DNA of 12,156 nucleotides from Modestobacter sp. (lineage in GTDB: Bacteria; Actinomycetota; Actinomycetes; Mycobacteriales; Geodermatophilaceae): NCBI GenBank assembly GCA_025963425.1, contig JAOPUQ010000390.1, forward strand, positions 1 through 12,156, in the 5' to 3' direction. Positions 6,452 to 12,156 of this stretch are shown here, one piece after another. The translations under genes and the position numbers were made by a program. Each line of letters begins with the position of its first letter. Positions within the stretch are counted from its first letter, which is position 1. The notes below the pieces were generated by a model. The model was given only the letters and a program-made list of their open reading frames with translations, ran no database searches and had not been told where the DNA came from.

Positions 6452-6874
6452 TCAGGCCGCCAGCGAGGGGTCGCAGTCGCGCAGCAACTCGGTGAGCCGT
6501 TCCTCCTCGGCCACTTCGCCGATCGCCTCGGCGGCCTTGGCCAACACCGTCACGCAGCGCAGGAACCCCTGGTTGGGGGTGTGCGACCACGGCACCGGGC
6601 CGAAGCCCTTCCAGCCGTTGCGGCGCAGCGCGTCCAGGCCACGGTGGTAGCCGGTGCGGGCATAGGCGTAGGCCTGGATCGTCGCGGCGCGGCCCTCGCC
6701 AGTGCTCGCCAGGGCGGTCTCGGCCAGCGCGGCCCAGGCCGCGCTGGAGGTCGGGTGCGCAGCGGCGACCTCAGCCGGGTCGGTCCCGGCGGCCAGCGCC
6801 GCGTCGGCCGCCTCGTCGGCCGGGAGCAGGGTGGCCGGCGGCTCGCCCAGCAGGTTGCGGTGTGAGTGCGTCAT
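6452..6874 (-). CDS. DUF3151 family protein
   Basis: 140 aa, conserved actinobacterial family without a known function. The sequence is soluble and mostly helical. It opens with NLLGEPPATLLP and has the characteristic SAAWAALAETAL, YAYARTGYHRGLDALRRNGW, and GPVPWSHTPNQGFLRC segments, the last being the best-conserved block as I recall the family. ATG 6874 is one base from the fba stop codon (TGACATG on the minus strand), so translation is probably coupled to fba. M. tuberculosis has a similar protein (Rv0360c, from memory) close to its fba gene. The steady pairing with class II aldolase hints at a role tied to central carbon metabolism; that is inference from context only. Confidence 0.88.
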   Translation of the reverse strand: MTHSHRNLLGEPPATLLPADEAADAALAAGTDPAEVAAAHPTSSAAWAALAETALASTGEGRAATIQAYAYARTGYHRGLDALRRNGWKGFGPVPWSHTPNQGFLRCVTVLAKAAEAIGEVAEEERLTELLRDCDPSLAA

Positions 6875-6875
6875 G

Positions 6876-7910
6876 TCAGCCAGCCTGGGACTGACCGGCG
6901 GACAACAGGTCCTCGCAGGCCCGGACGACCCGCTCGGCCATGCCGGTCTCGGCCAGCTTCATGTACGTCCGCGGGTCGTAGGCCTTCTTGACCCCGACCT
7001 CGCCGTCGACCTTCAGCACGCCGTCGTAGTTGCTGAACATGTGGCCGGCGATCTGCCGGGTGAAGGCGTACTGGGTGTCGGTGTCGACGTTCATCTTCAC
7101 CACGCCGTAGGACAGCGCCTCACGGATGTCCTCCAGGTCCGACCCGGAACCGCCGTGGAACACCAGGTTGAAGGGCTTGGCACCCTCGCCCAGGCCGAAC
7201 TCCTCGGCGACCACGGCCTGGCCCCGCTCGAGCACATCGGGGCGCAGCTTCACGTTGCCCGGCTTGTAGACCCCGTGCACGTTGCCGAAGGTCGCGGCCA
7301 GCAGGTAGACGCCCTTCTCCCCCAGGCCGACGGCCTGGGCGGTGCGGATGAAGTCACCGTCGGCGGTGTAGAGCTTCTCGTTGATCTCGTGGGCGACGCC
7401 GTCCTCCTCGCCACCGACGACGCCGATCTCCAGCTCCAGGACGATCTTGGCCGATGCGCACTTCTCGATGAGCTCCTGGGCGATCTCCAGGTTCTCGGTC
7501 AGCTCGATCGCCGAGCCGTCCCACATGTGCGACTGGAACAGCGGCGCCTGGCCGGCGTCCACCCGGTCCTGGGAGATCGCGATCAGCGGCCGGACGTAGC
7601 TGTCCAGCTTGTCCTTGGGGCAGTGGTCGGTGTGCAGCGCCACCTGCACCGGATAGCGCTCGGCCACCACGTGGGCGAACTCGGCCAGCGCCACCGCGCC
7701 GGTGACCATGTCCTTGACCCGGGTCCCCGAGGCGAACTCCGCGCCACCGGTGGAGAACTGGATGATCCCGTCGCTGCCGGCGTCGGCGAAGCCGCGCAGG
7801 GCCGCGTTGATCGTCTCCGACGACGTGCAGTTGATAGCCGGGTAGGCGAAGCCGCCTTCCTTCGCCCGGCTGATCATGTCGGCGTAGACCTCGGGGGTCG
7901 CGATGGGCAT
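6876..7910 (-). CDS. fba: Class II fructose-bisphosphate aldolase
   Basis: Zinc-dependent reversible cleavage of fructose-1,6-bisphosphate to DHAP and glyceraldehyde-3-phosphate, in glycolysis and gluconeogenesis. At 344 aa it equals the M. tuberculosis enzyme in length and closely resembles it. HTDHCPKD (93-100) holds the catalytic D95 and zinc ligand H96; GNVHGVYKPG gives H212; FHGGSGS gives H252; NVDTDTQYAFT (274-284) contributes to substrate binding. ATG 7910 is preferred over the in-frame GTG at 7919 because AGGAG lies eight bases before the ATG and would abut the GTG, and because MPIATPEVY is the standard start. It is followed after one base by the DUF3151 gene. The 99-base gap upstream probably holds its promoter. 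Confidence 0.98.
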   Translation of the reverse strand: MPIATPEVYADMISRAKEGGFAYPAINCTSSETINAALRGFADAGSDGIIQFSTGGAEFASGTRVKDMVTGAVALAEFAHVVAERYPVQVALHTDHCPKDKLDSYVRPLIAISQDRVDAGQAPLFQSHMWDGSAIELTENLEIAQELIEKCASAKIVLELEIGVVGGEEDGVAHEINEKLYTADGDFIRTAQAVGLGEKGVYLLAATFGNVHGVYKPGNVKLRPDVLERGQAVVAEEFGLGEGAKPFNLVFHGGSGSDLEDIREALSYGVVKMNVDTDTQYAFTRQIAGHMFSNYDGVLKVDGEVGVKKAYDPRTYMKLAETGMAERVVRACEDLLSAGQSQAG

Positions 7911-7954
7911 GCGGTGCACTCCTGGCGTCGGGGTCAGCTGCTCTGCTGGTGGTC

Positions 7955-7960
7955 AGTATC
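7955..7960 (-). promoter_or_regulatory. Candidate -10 element of fba
   Basis: GATACT on the minus strand is five of six to TATACT and lies about 45 bases before the fba ATG, leaving room for a leader with the AGGAG ribosome-binding site. No clear -35 box is visible. The only other structure in the 7911-8009 gap is a five-bp stem (GGCGC/GCGCC around 7975), too weak to call a terminator for the upstream oxidoreductase. Confidence 0.25.
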
Positions 7961-8009
7961 GCGTCGTCGGGGCCGGCGCGGGGCGCCAGGGCGTCGCGGG
8001 CCGGTCGGC

Positions 8010-9368
8010 TCAGCCCTGCTCGGTGCGGCCGACCGCCCGGGCGGCGACGGCCACCGGGTCGTAGACCGGTGAGAACGGCGGCGCGTAGGACAGGTCCGAG
8101 CCGGCCAGGTCCTCGGCGGTCATCCCCGCCCAGATAGCCGTGGCGAGCACGTCGATCCGCTTGCCCGAGCCCGGCCCGCCGACCACCTGCGCCCCCAGCA
8201 GCCGCCCGGAGCCGCACTCGCTGATCAGCTTGACGGCGATCTCCTCGGCACCGGGGTGGTACCCGGCCCGGGTGGTCGCCTCGATGGTGTCGGCGCGGTA
8301 CTCGAATCCGGCCTCCTCGGCCTGGGTCGTGCACAGCCCGGTACGGCCGACCTCCAGCTCCCCGACCTTGGTCACCGCCGTCCCCAGCACGCCGGGGAAG
8401 CAGGTCGGTCGGCCGCCGATGACCGAGCCCACCACCCGGCCCTGCTTGTTGGCGTGGGTGCCCAGCGCGACGTGGGCGGCCTCGCCGGTGATCCGGGAGA
8501 AGGTCTGCGCGCAGTCGCCGGCGGCGAACACCTCCGGGTGGTCGCGGCAGCGCTGGCTGTGGTCGACCTCGATCGCCCCGGTCGTGCCCAGCGCCAGCCC
8601 GGCGTCAGCGGCCAGCGTCACCTCCGGGCCCATGCCCAACCCGAGGACGACGAGGTCGGCGTCGTAGCTGCCGACGTCGGTGCGCACCCCGCGGGCCCGG
8701 CCGGCGCGGTCGAGGAGGACCTCGCGGACCGCCTGGTCGGTGTGCACCGCCATCCCCATCGCCCGCAGCCCGGCGCAGACCCGCTCGCCCATGTCGGCGT
8801 CCAGCAGCTGCATCGGCAGCGGGTCGGCCAGGACGACGGTCACCTCCAGCCCCCGTCGCTGCAGCGCCTCGGCCATCTCCAGGCCGATGTAGCCCCCGCC
8901 GAGCACCAGCCCGCGCCGCGCGCCGGCGTCGACCGCGGCCCGGATGGCCGTACCGTCGTCCAGCCGGTGCACGCCGAACACGCCGGGCGCGTCCAGCCCG
9001 GGGACCGGTGGCCGCGCCGGCCGCCCGCCGGTGCCGATCACCAGGGCGTCGTAGCCGAACCGGGTGCCGGCCGCGGTGACCACGACACCCGCATCGAGGT
9101 CGATCCCCGCGGCCCGGGTGCCGGTGTGCACGGTGATCTCCCGGGCGGCGAACTCCGCCGCGGTGCGGGCGATCAGCCGCTCGCGGCCGGCGACCTGCCC
9201 GCCGACCCAGTAGGGGATGCCGCAGGCGGAGTAGGAGACGTCGCACCCCTGCTCCAGGACGACGATCTCCAGCTCCGCGGCGGGGCGGAGACGGCGCGCC
9301 TGGGCGGCGGCGGACATGCCCGCCGCGTCGCCGCCGATGACGACCAGGCGCTCGCGGGGTGCGCTCAT
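8010..9368 (-). CDS. FAD-dependent pyridine nucleotide-disulfide oxidoreductase, CoA-disulfide reductase/NADH oxidase-like
   Basis: 452-aa flavoprotein. Residues 8-17 (LVVIGGDAAG) form the FAD dinucleotide fold. SYSACGIPY with C49 matches the single redox cysteine of the CoA-disulfide reductase / NADH oxidase / peroxidase group (SFxNCGLPY in relatives). LVLGGGYIGLE (154-164) is the NAD(P)H site, and FAAGDCAQ (281-288) is the second FAD motif. The last 120 residues fit the dimerisation domain. No rhodanese domain is fused. It probably reduces a thiol disulfide, or oxygen/peroxide, with NAD(P)H; the substrate is not decided by sequence. ATG 9368 gives the compact N terminus but has no clear ribosome-binding site; an in-frame GTG at 9425 would overlap the gene upstream and adds residues without family character. 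It lies 28 bases after the GlcD-type gene in the same direction. Confidence 0.88.
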   Translation of the reverse strand: MSAPRERLVVIGGDAAGMSAAAQARRLRPAAELEIVVLEQGCDVSYSACGIPYWVGGQVAGRERLIARTAAEFAAREITVHTGTRAAGIDLDAGVVVTAAGTRFGYDALVIGTGGRPARPPVPGLDAPGVFGVHRLDDGTAIRAAVDAGARRGLVLGGGYIGLEMAEALQRRGLEVTVVLADPLPMQLLDADMGERVCAGLRAMGMAVHTDQAVREVLLDRAGRARGVRTDVGSYDADLVVLGLGMGPEVTLAADAGLALGTTGAIEVDHSQRCRDHPEVFAAGDCAQTFSRITGEAAHVALGTHANKQGRVVGSVIGGRPTCFPGVLGTAVTKVGELEVGRTGLCTTQAEEAGFEYRADTIEATTRAGYHPGAEEIAVKLISECGSGRLLGAQVVGGPGSGKRIDVLATAIWAGMTAEDLAGSDLSYAPPFSPVYDPVAVAARAVGRTEQG

Positions 9369-9396
9369 GCCGGGAGTCTGGCAGGCGCGCAGGTGT

Positions 9397-10833
9397 TCAC
9401 GCCCCGGCGAGCGCCCCGAGCGCACCCAGGTCGGCGCGGTGCGCGCGACGGAACAGCTTCCCCGGGTTGAGCAGGCCGGCCGGGTCCAGCGCGTCCTTGA
9501 TCGCCTGGTGGACCGACAGCGAGACCGGGCCGATCTCGCGCTCCAGCCACTCGGCCTTCAGCGTGCCGACACCGTGCTCGCCGGTGATCGTGCCGCCGAG
9601 GGACAGCCCGAGCTCCAGGATGGCGTCGAAGGCGGCGAACGCGCGGGTCCGCTGTTCGGGGTCGGCGCCGTCGAAGACGATCGTGGGGTGCATGTTGCCG
9701 TCGCCGGCGTGCCCGACGACCCCGACGACCAGGTCCGCCCGGTCGGAGATCGCCACGCAGCCGTCGATGAAGGTGGCCACCTGGGAACGCGGGACGGCGA
9801 CGTCGTCCAGCAGCAGACTGCTGCCCAGCCGCTCCAGCGCCGGCAGCGCCATGCGCCGGGCGGTCATCAGCAGGTCGCCCTCGGCCGGGTCCTCGGTGGA
9901 GTGGACGAAGTCGGCGCCGGCCTCCTCGCACAGCCGGGTGAGGGTGGCGATCTCCTCCGCGGCGGCCGCGCCGCCGCTGTCGGACTGGGCCAGCAGCAGC
10001 GCCGCGGCGTCGCGGTCCAGGTCGGCCTTCATCAGGTCGTCGACGGCGCGGATGCAGGTCCGGTCCATCACCTCGAGCATGCTGGGCACCAGTCCGCTGG
10101 TGACCACGGACTCGACGACCTGGCCGGTCTGCGCGCTGGTCGGGAAGCTGGCGACCAGGGTGACCGGCGGCGCCGGCGCCGGACGCAGCGCCAGAGTGGC
10201 CTCGGTGATCACGCCCAGGGTGCCCTCGGAACCGACGAACAGCCGGGTCAGGTCGTACCCGGCGACGCCCTTGACCGTGCGCCGGCCGGTGCGCAGCACC
10301 CGGCCGTCGGCGAGCACCACCTCGAGGCCGAGGACGTAGTCGGTGGTGACGCCGTACTTCACGCAGCACAGCCCGCCGGAGTTCACCGCCAGGTTGCCGC
10401 CGATCGTGCACCAGTCGTAGCTGGCCGGGTCCGGTGGGTAGAACAGCCCGGAGCCGCGGACGGCGTCCCGCAGCGTCTTGTTCACCACGCCCGGCTGGAC
10501 GACGGCCAGCCGGTCGGCGGGTGCGACCTCCAGGACGGCGTCCATCCGGGTCAGCACCAGGGTGATGCAGCCGTCGATGGCGTTGGCCGCCCCGACCAGG
10601 CCGGAGCCGGCGCCGCGTGGGACCACGGGCACCCCGTGCCGGGAGGCCACCCGCATCACCGCGGCCACCTCCTCGGTGCTGCGCGGCAGGACCACGGCCG
10701 CCGGCAGGCCGGCCTCGGCCAGCATGGCCTGGTCACGGGCGTAGGCGGCCGTCACGTCAGGGTCGGTGAGCACGCTGTCCGGGCCCAGGGCGTCCTGGAG
10801 CTCGCGGACCCACGTCGTCGTGAGGCTGGTCAC
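9397..10833 (-). CDS. FAD-linked oxidase, glycolate/D-lactate dehydrogenase type (GlcD-like)
   Basis: 478-aa flavoprotein of the PCMH/FAD_binding_4 plus FAD-oxidase_C type, which oxidises 2-hydroxy acids such as glycolate, D-lactate or D-2-hydroxyglutarate. PRGAGSGLVGAA (72-83) and IGGNLAVNSGGL (144-155) bind the FAD pyrophosphate. LFVGSEGTLGVITEATL (198-214) ends the FAD domain. The C-terminal domain has HAGDGNMHP (375-383), the metal/substrate histidine region, GEHGVGTLK (418-426) and DPAGLLNPGKLF. There is no Fe-S domain and no glcE/glcF neighbour, so it acts alone or with a partner elsewhere. The start is GTG 10833, preceded not by a Shine-Dalgarno sequence but by TACCGT six bases upstream, suggesting a leaderless message. 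It leads a two-gene unit with the following oxidoreductase. Exact substrate unknown. Confidence 0.9.
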   Translation of the reverse strand: MTSLTTTWVRELQDALGPDSVLTDPDVTAAYARDQAMLAEAGLPAAVVLPRSTEEVAAVMRVASRHGVPVVPRGAGSGLVGAANAIDGCITLVLTRMDAVLEVAPADRLAVVQPGVVNKTLRDAVRGSGLFYPPDPASYDWCTIGGNLAVNSGGLCCVKYGVTTDYVLGLEVVLADGRVLRTGRRTVKGVAGYDLTRLFVGSEGTLGVITEATLALRPAPAPPVTLVASFPTSAQTGQVVESVVTSGLVPSMLEVMDRTCIRAVDDLMKADLDRDAAALLLAQSDSGGAAAAEEIATLTRLCEEAGADFVHSTEDPAEGDLLMTARRMALPALERLGSSLLLDDVAVPRSQVATFIDGCVAISDRADLVVGVVGHAGDGNMHPTIVFDGADPEQRTRAFAAFDAILELGLSLGGTITGEHGVGTLKAEWLEREIGPVSLSVHQAIKDALDPAGLLNPGKLFRRAHRADLGALGALAGA

Positions 10834-10839
10834 CCCCAG

Positions 10840-10849
10840 ACGGTACGTG
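10840..10849 (-). promoter_or_regulatory. Candidate leaderless promoter of the GlcD-like gene
   Basis: On the minus strand CACGTACCGT ends six bases before the GTG at 10833. Its TACCGT half fits TANNNT at the spacing for transcription starting on the start codon. The same ten bases occur in the opposite direction before the DedA gene. Confidence 0.45.
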
Positions 10850-10902
10850 GCCGGCGGCGACGCGCCGGTGGATCCCGCCGATCACAGCGCGCGCCAAGCA
10901 TC

Positions 10903-10917
10903 GGCACGTACCGTGCC
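10903..10917 (+). promoter_or_regulatory. Candidate DedA promoter with overlapping inverted repeat
   Basis: GGCACG (10903-10908) and CGTGCC (10912-10917) are perfect six-bp arms around TAC. The core CACGTACCGT (10905-10914) is identical to the motif before the divergent GlcD-like gene; its TACCGT ends eight bases before the DedA ATG, consistent with a very short or absent leader. The symmetry could mark an operator. No protein is known to bind it. Confidence 0.4.
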
Positions 10918-10922
10918 CCCCG

Positions 10923-11567
10923 ATGCTGATCGACGCGGCCCCGGCCTTCCTGGACCCCCAGTACCTGCTGAACGCCTTCGGGCTGATCGGCGTGCTGGTC
11001 ATCGTGTTCGCCGAGACGGGGTTGCTCGTCGGGTTCTTCCTGCCGGGGGACTCGCTGCTGTTCACCGCCGGGCTGATCTCCGCCGGGGGCCTGGCCGGGA
11101 TCACCCTGGCGCCGCTGTGGGTCCTGCTCGTCCTGATCCCGCTGGCCGCCATCGCCGGCAACCTGGTCGGCTACTGGATCGGCCACCGTGCCGGCCCCGC
11201 GGTGTTCAACCGGCCCGACTCGCGGTTCTTCAAGGCCGAGTACGTCGAGCAGGCACACTCGTTCTTCGAGCGCTACGGCGCCCGGACGATCCTGCTGGCG
11301 CGCTTCGTGCCGATCCTGCGCACCTTCGCCACCGTGATGGCCGGGGCCTCGCGGATGAACTTCCGGGTCTACGCGATCTACTCGGTGATCGGCGGCATCG
11401 CCTGGGGCGCCGGGGTGACCGCACTGGGCCACTGGCTGGGCCAGGTCCAGGTGATCCGGGACAACATCGAGCTGTTCGCCATCCTCATCGTGGTCATCTC
11501 GGTGCTGCCGATCGTGTTCGAGCTGCTGCGGGCCCGCCGGCGCAACCGTGGCGCCGACCCCGCCTGA
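10923..11567 (+). CDS. DedA family membrane protein
   Basis: 214-aa integral membrane protein of the DedA/SNARE-associated family. Members are linked to envelope integrity, and some recycle undecaprenyl phosphate or move phospholipids between leaflets. Visible family motifs are FAETGLLVGFFLPGDSLLF (29-47) with the conserved acidic residues E31 and D43, GNLVGYWIGHRAG (79-91), the amphipathic FFERYGARTILLARFVPILRT (114-134) with its conserved arginines, and GASRMNFRVY leading to GGIAWGAG. Hydrophobic stretches lie at about 17-40, 60-88, 150-172 and 183-203. The tail RARRRNRGADPA is basic and should face the cytoplasm. ATG 10923 has no Shine-Dalgarno sequence and may start a nearly leaderless message. 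It diverges from the GlcD-like gene and converges on pyrE; M. tuberculosis likewise has a DedA gene next to fba (Rv0364, from memory). Confidence 0.93.
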   Translation: MLIDAAPAFLDPQYLLNAFGLIGVLVIVFAETGLLVGFFLPGDSLLFTAGLISAGGLAGITLAPLWVLLVLIPLAAIAGNLVGYWIGHRAGPAVFNRPDSRFFKAEYVEQAHSFFERYGARTILLARFVPILRTFATVMAGASRMNFRVYAIYSVIGGIAWGAGVTALGHWLGQVQVIRDNIELFAILIVVISVLPIVFELLRARRRNRGADPA

Positions 11568-11609
11568 CCCCGGCCCGCCCGTCCTGGGATCTGGTCACCC
11601 GGGGTCAGG
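11563..11609. terminator. Bidirectional hairpin between DedA gene and pyrE
   Basis: Perfect 11-bp arms, CCTGACCCCGG (11563-11573) and CCGGGGTCAGG (11599-11609), with a 25-base loop. The left arm includes the DedA stop codon and the right arm ends 14 bases beyond the pyrE stop, so it can serve both convergent genes. No U-tract. Confidence 0.55.
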
Positions 11610-11623
11610 GGGGACGCCGCCGG

Positions 11624-12156
11624 TCAGGCGAGGTCGAGGTCGGCCAGGTCGAAGGCCGCGCGGTACTCGAAGCCGGCGGCCTCGACCGCCGCGCGACCGC
11701 CCCGGTCGACGATGACGGCGATGGCCACCACCTCCGCACCAGCCTCCTGCAGCGCCTCGGCCGCGGTCAGCGGGCTGCCGCCGGTGGTGGAGACGTCCTC
11801 GACCACGAGCGCCGCCCGGCCCTCGACGTCCGGGCCCTCGATGCGCCGCTGCAGGCCGTGCGCCTTCCCCTGCTTGCGCACCACGCAGGCGTCCAGGAAG
11901 CCCGCGCCGTCCGCGGCGGCGTGCAGCATCGCGGTGGCGACCGGGTCGGCACCGAGGGTGAGACCACCGACGACGTCGTAGCGCAGATCGCCGGTGAGCT
12001 GGCGCATCACCCGGCCCACCAGCGGAGCACCCTCGTGGTGCAGCGTCAGCCGGCGCATGTCGATGTACCAGTCGGCCTCGCGGCCGGAGGACAGCGTGAC
12101 CTTCCCGTGCACCACGGCGAGCTCGGTGATGAGCTCGCGCAGCCGGTCGCGGTCGG
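11624..12156 (-). CDS. pyrE: Orotate phosphoribosyltransferase (5' end outside window)
   Basis: Transfers orotate to PRPP to make OMP, the fifth step of de novo pyrimidine synthesis. The window holds 176 codons and the stop; the frame runs open to the window edge as DRDRLRELITELAVVHGKV, so only the first few residues lie outside. The GTG/ATG-like positions further in (for instance the V of VVHGKV) are not the start, because upstream residues still match the family. Motifs are LSSGREADWYIDMRR (orotate region), VVRKQGKAHG (catalytic lysine loop) and the PRPP-binding signature ALVVEDVSTTGGSPL. Length and content are normal for an actinobacterial PyrE. It converges on the DedA gene across a hairpin. 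Confidence 0.96.
   Translation of the reverse strand, partial: DRDRLRELITELAVVHGKVTLSSGREADWYIDMRRLTLHHEGAPLVGRVMRQLTGDLRYDVVGGLTLGADPVATAMLHAAADGAGFLDACVVRKQGKAHGLQRRIEGPDVEGRAALVVEDVSTTGGSPLTAAEALQEAGAEVVAIAVIVDRGGRAAVEAAGFEYRAAFDLADLDLA

Noticed and set aside
6374..6462. Long-range inverted repeat TGGCGGCCTG / CAGGCCGCCA
   Set aside because: Ten-bp arms 69 bases apart, one of them inside the DUF3151 coding end; likely chance in GC-rich sequence.
9369..9425. GTG 9425 as the start of the CoA-disulfide-reductase-like gene
   Set aside because: Overlaps the end of the GlcD-like gene and adds 19 residues lacking family similarity before the FAD motif; ATG 9368 is more usual, although it has no clear ribosome-binding site.
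1..12156. tRNA, rRNA, CRISPR, transposase, integrase or phage genes
   Set aside because: No tandem spaced repeats, no recognisable tRNA-like fold or rRNA segment, and no mobile-element motif on either strand; tRNA absence was judged by eye only.

Overview
The window comes from a very GC-rich actinobacterium, probably close to Geodermatophilaceae or another mycobacteria-related lineage. This rests on strong G/C third-position codon bias, GTG starts, several starts that look leaderless, and gene content. The order purA - divergent hypothetical - DUF3151 - fba - DedA - pyrE resembles, from memory, the Mycobacterium tuberculosis Rv0357c-Rv0364 and Rv0382c neighbourhood. Genus cannot be fixed from the sequence alone.

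Layout: purD (17-1294, -) is followed by a perfect 14-bp stem-loop and a broken rsgA GTPase gene (about 1305-2280, -) with two one-base frameshifts and a Walker A lysine replaced by glutamate. A glycerophosphodiester phosphodiesterase (2377-3423, +) diverges from it and converges on purA (3592-4878, -). The gap between these two holds a 42-bp direct repeat on either side of a large hairpin. A 209-aa protein of unknown function (4955-5584, +) diverges from purA.

From 5585 to about 6215 (+) lie the remains of a sugar ABC transporter operon: the C-terminal end of an RbsC/FrcC-type permease joined by a GTGA overlap to a much shortened ATPase lacking its Walker A region. A 47-aa GPGG-motif membrane protein (6199-6342, -) follows. 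Next come the DUF3151 gene and fba (6452-7910, -), one base apart, and then two flavoproteins, a CoA-disulfide-reductase-like oxidoreductase and a GlcD-type FAD oxidase (8010-10833, -). A DedA membrane protein (10923-11567, +) diverges from the latter, and pyrE (11624 to beyond the window end, -) converges on it.

Most of this is housekeeping: purine synthesis (purD, purA), pyrimidine synthesis (pyrE), glycolysis/gluconeogenesis (fba) and membrane lipid or lipid-carrier handling (GDPD, DedA). The two flavoproteins look like an accessory redox operon. I found no defence system, mobile element, CRISPR array, tRNA or rRNA, and no convincing new multi-gene system. The most informative features are the two decaying loci (rsgA and the sugar transporter), the repeated terminator region, and a pair of divergent promoters that share an identical 10-base core.
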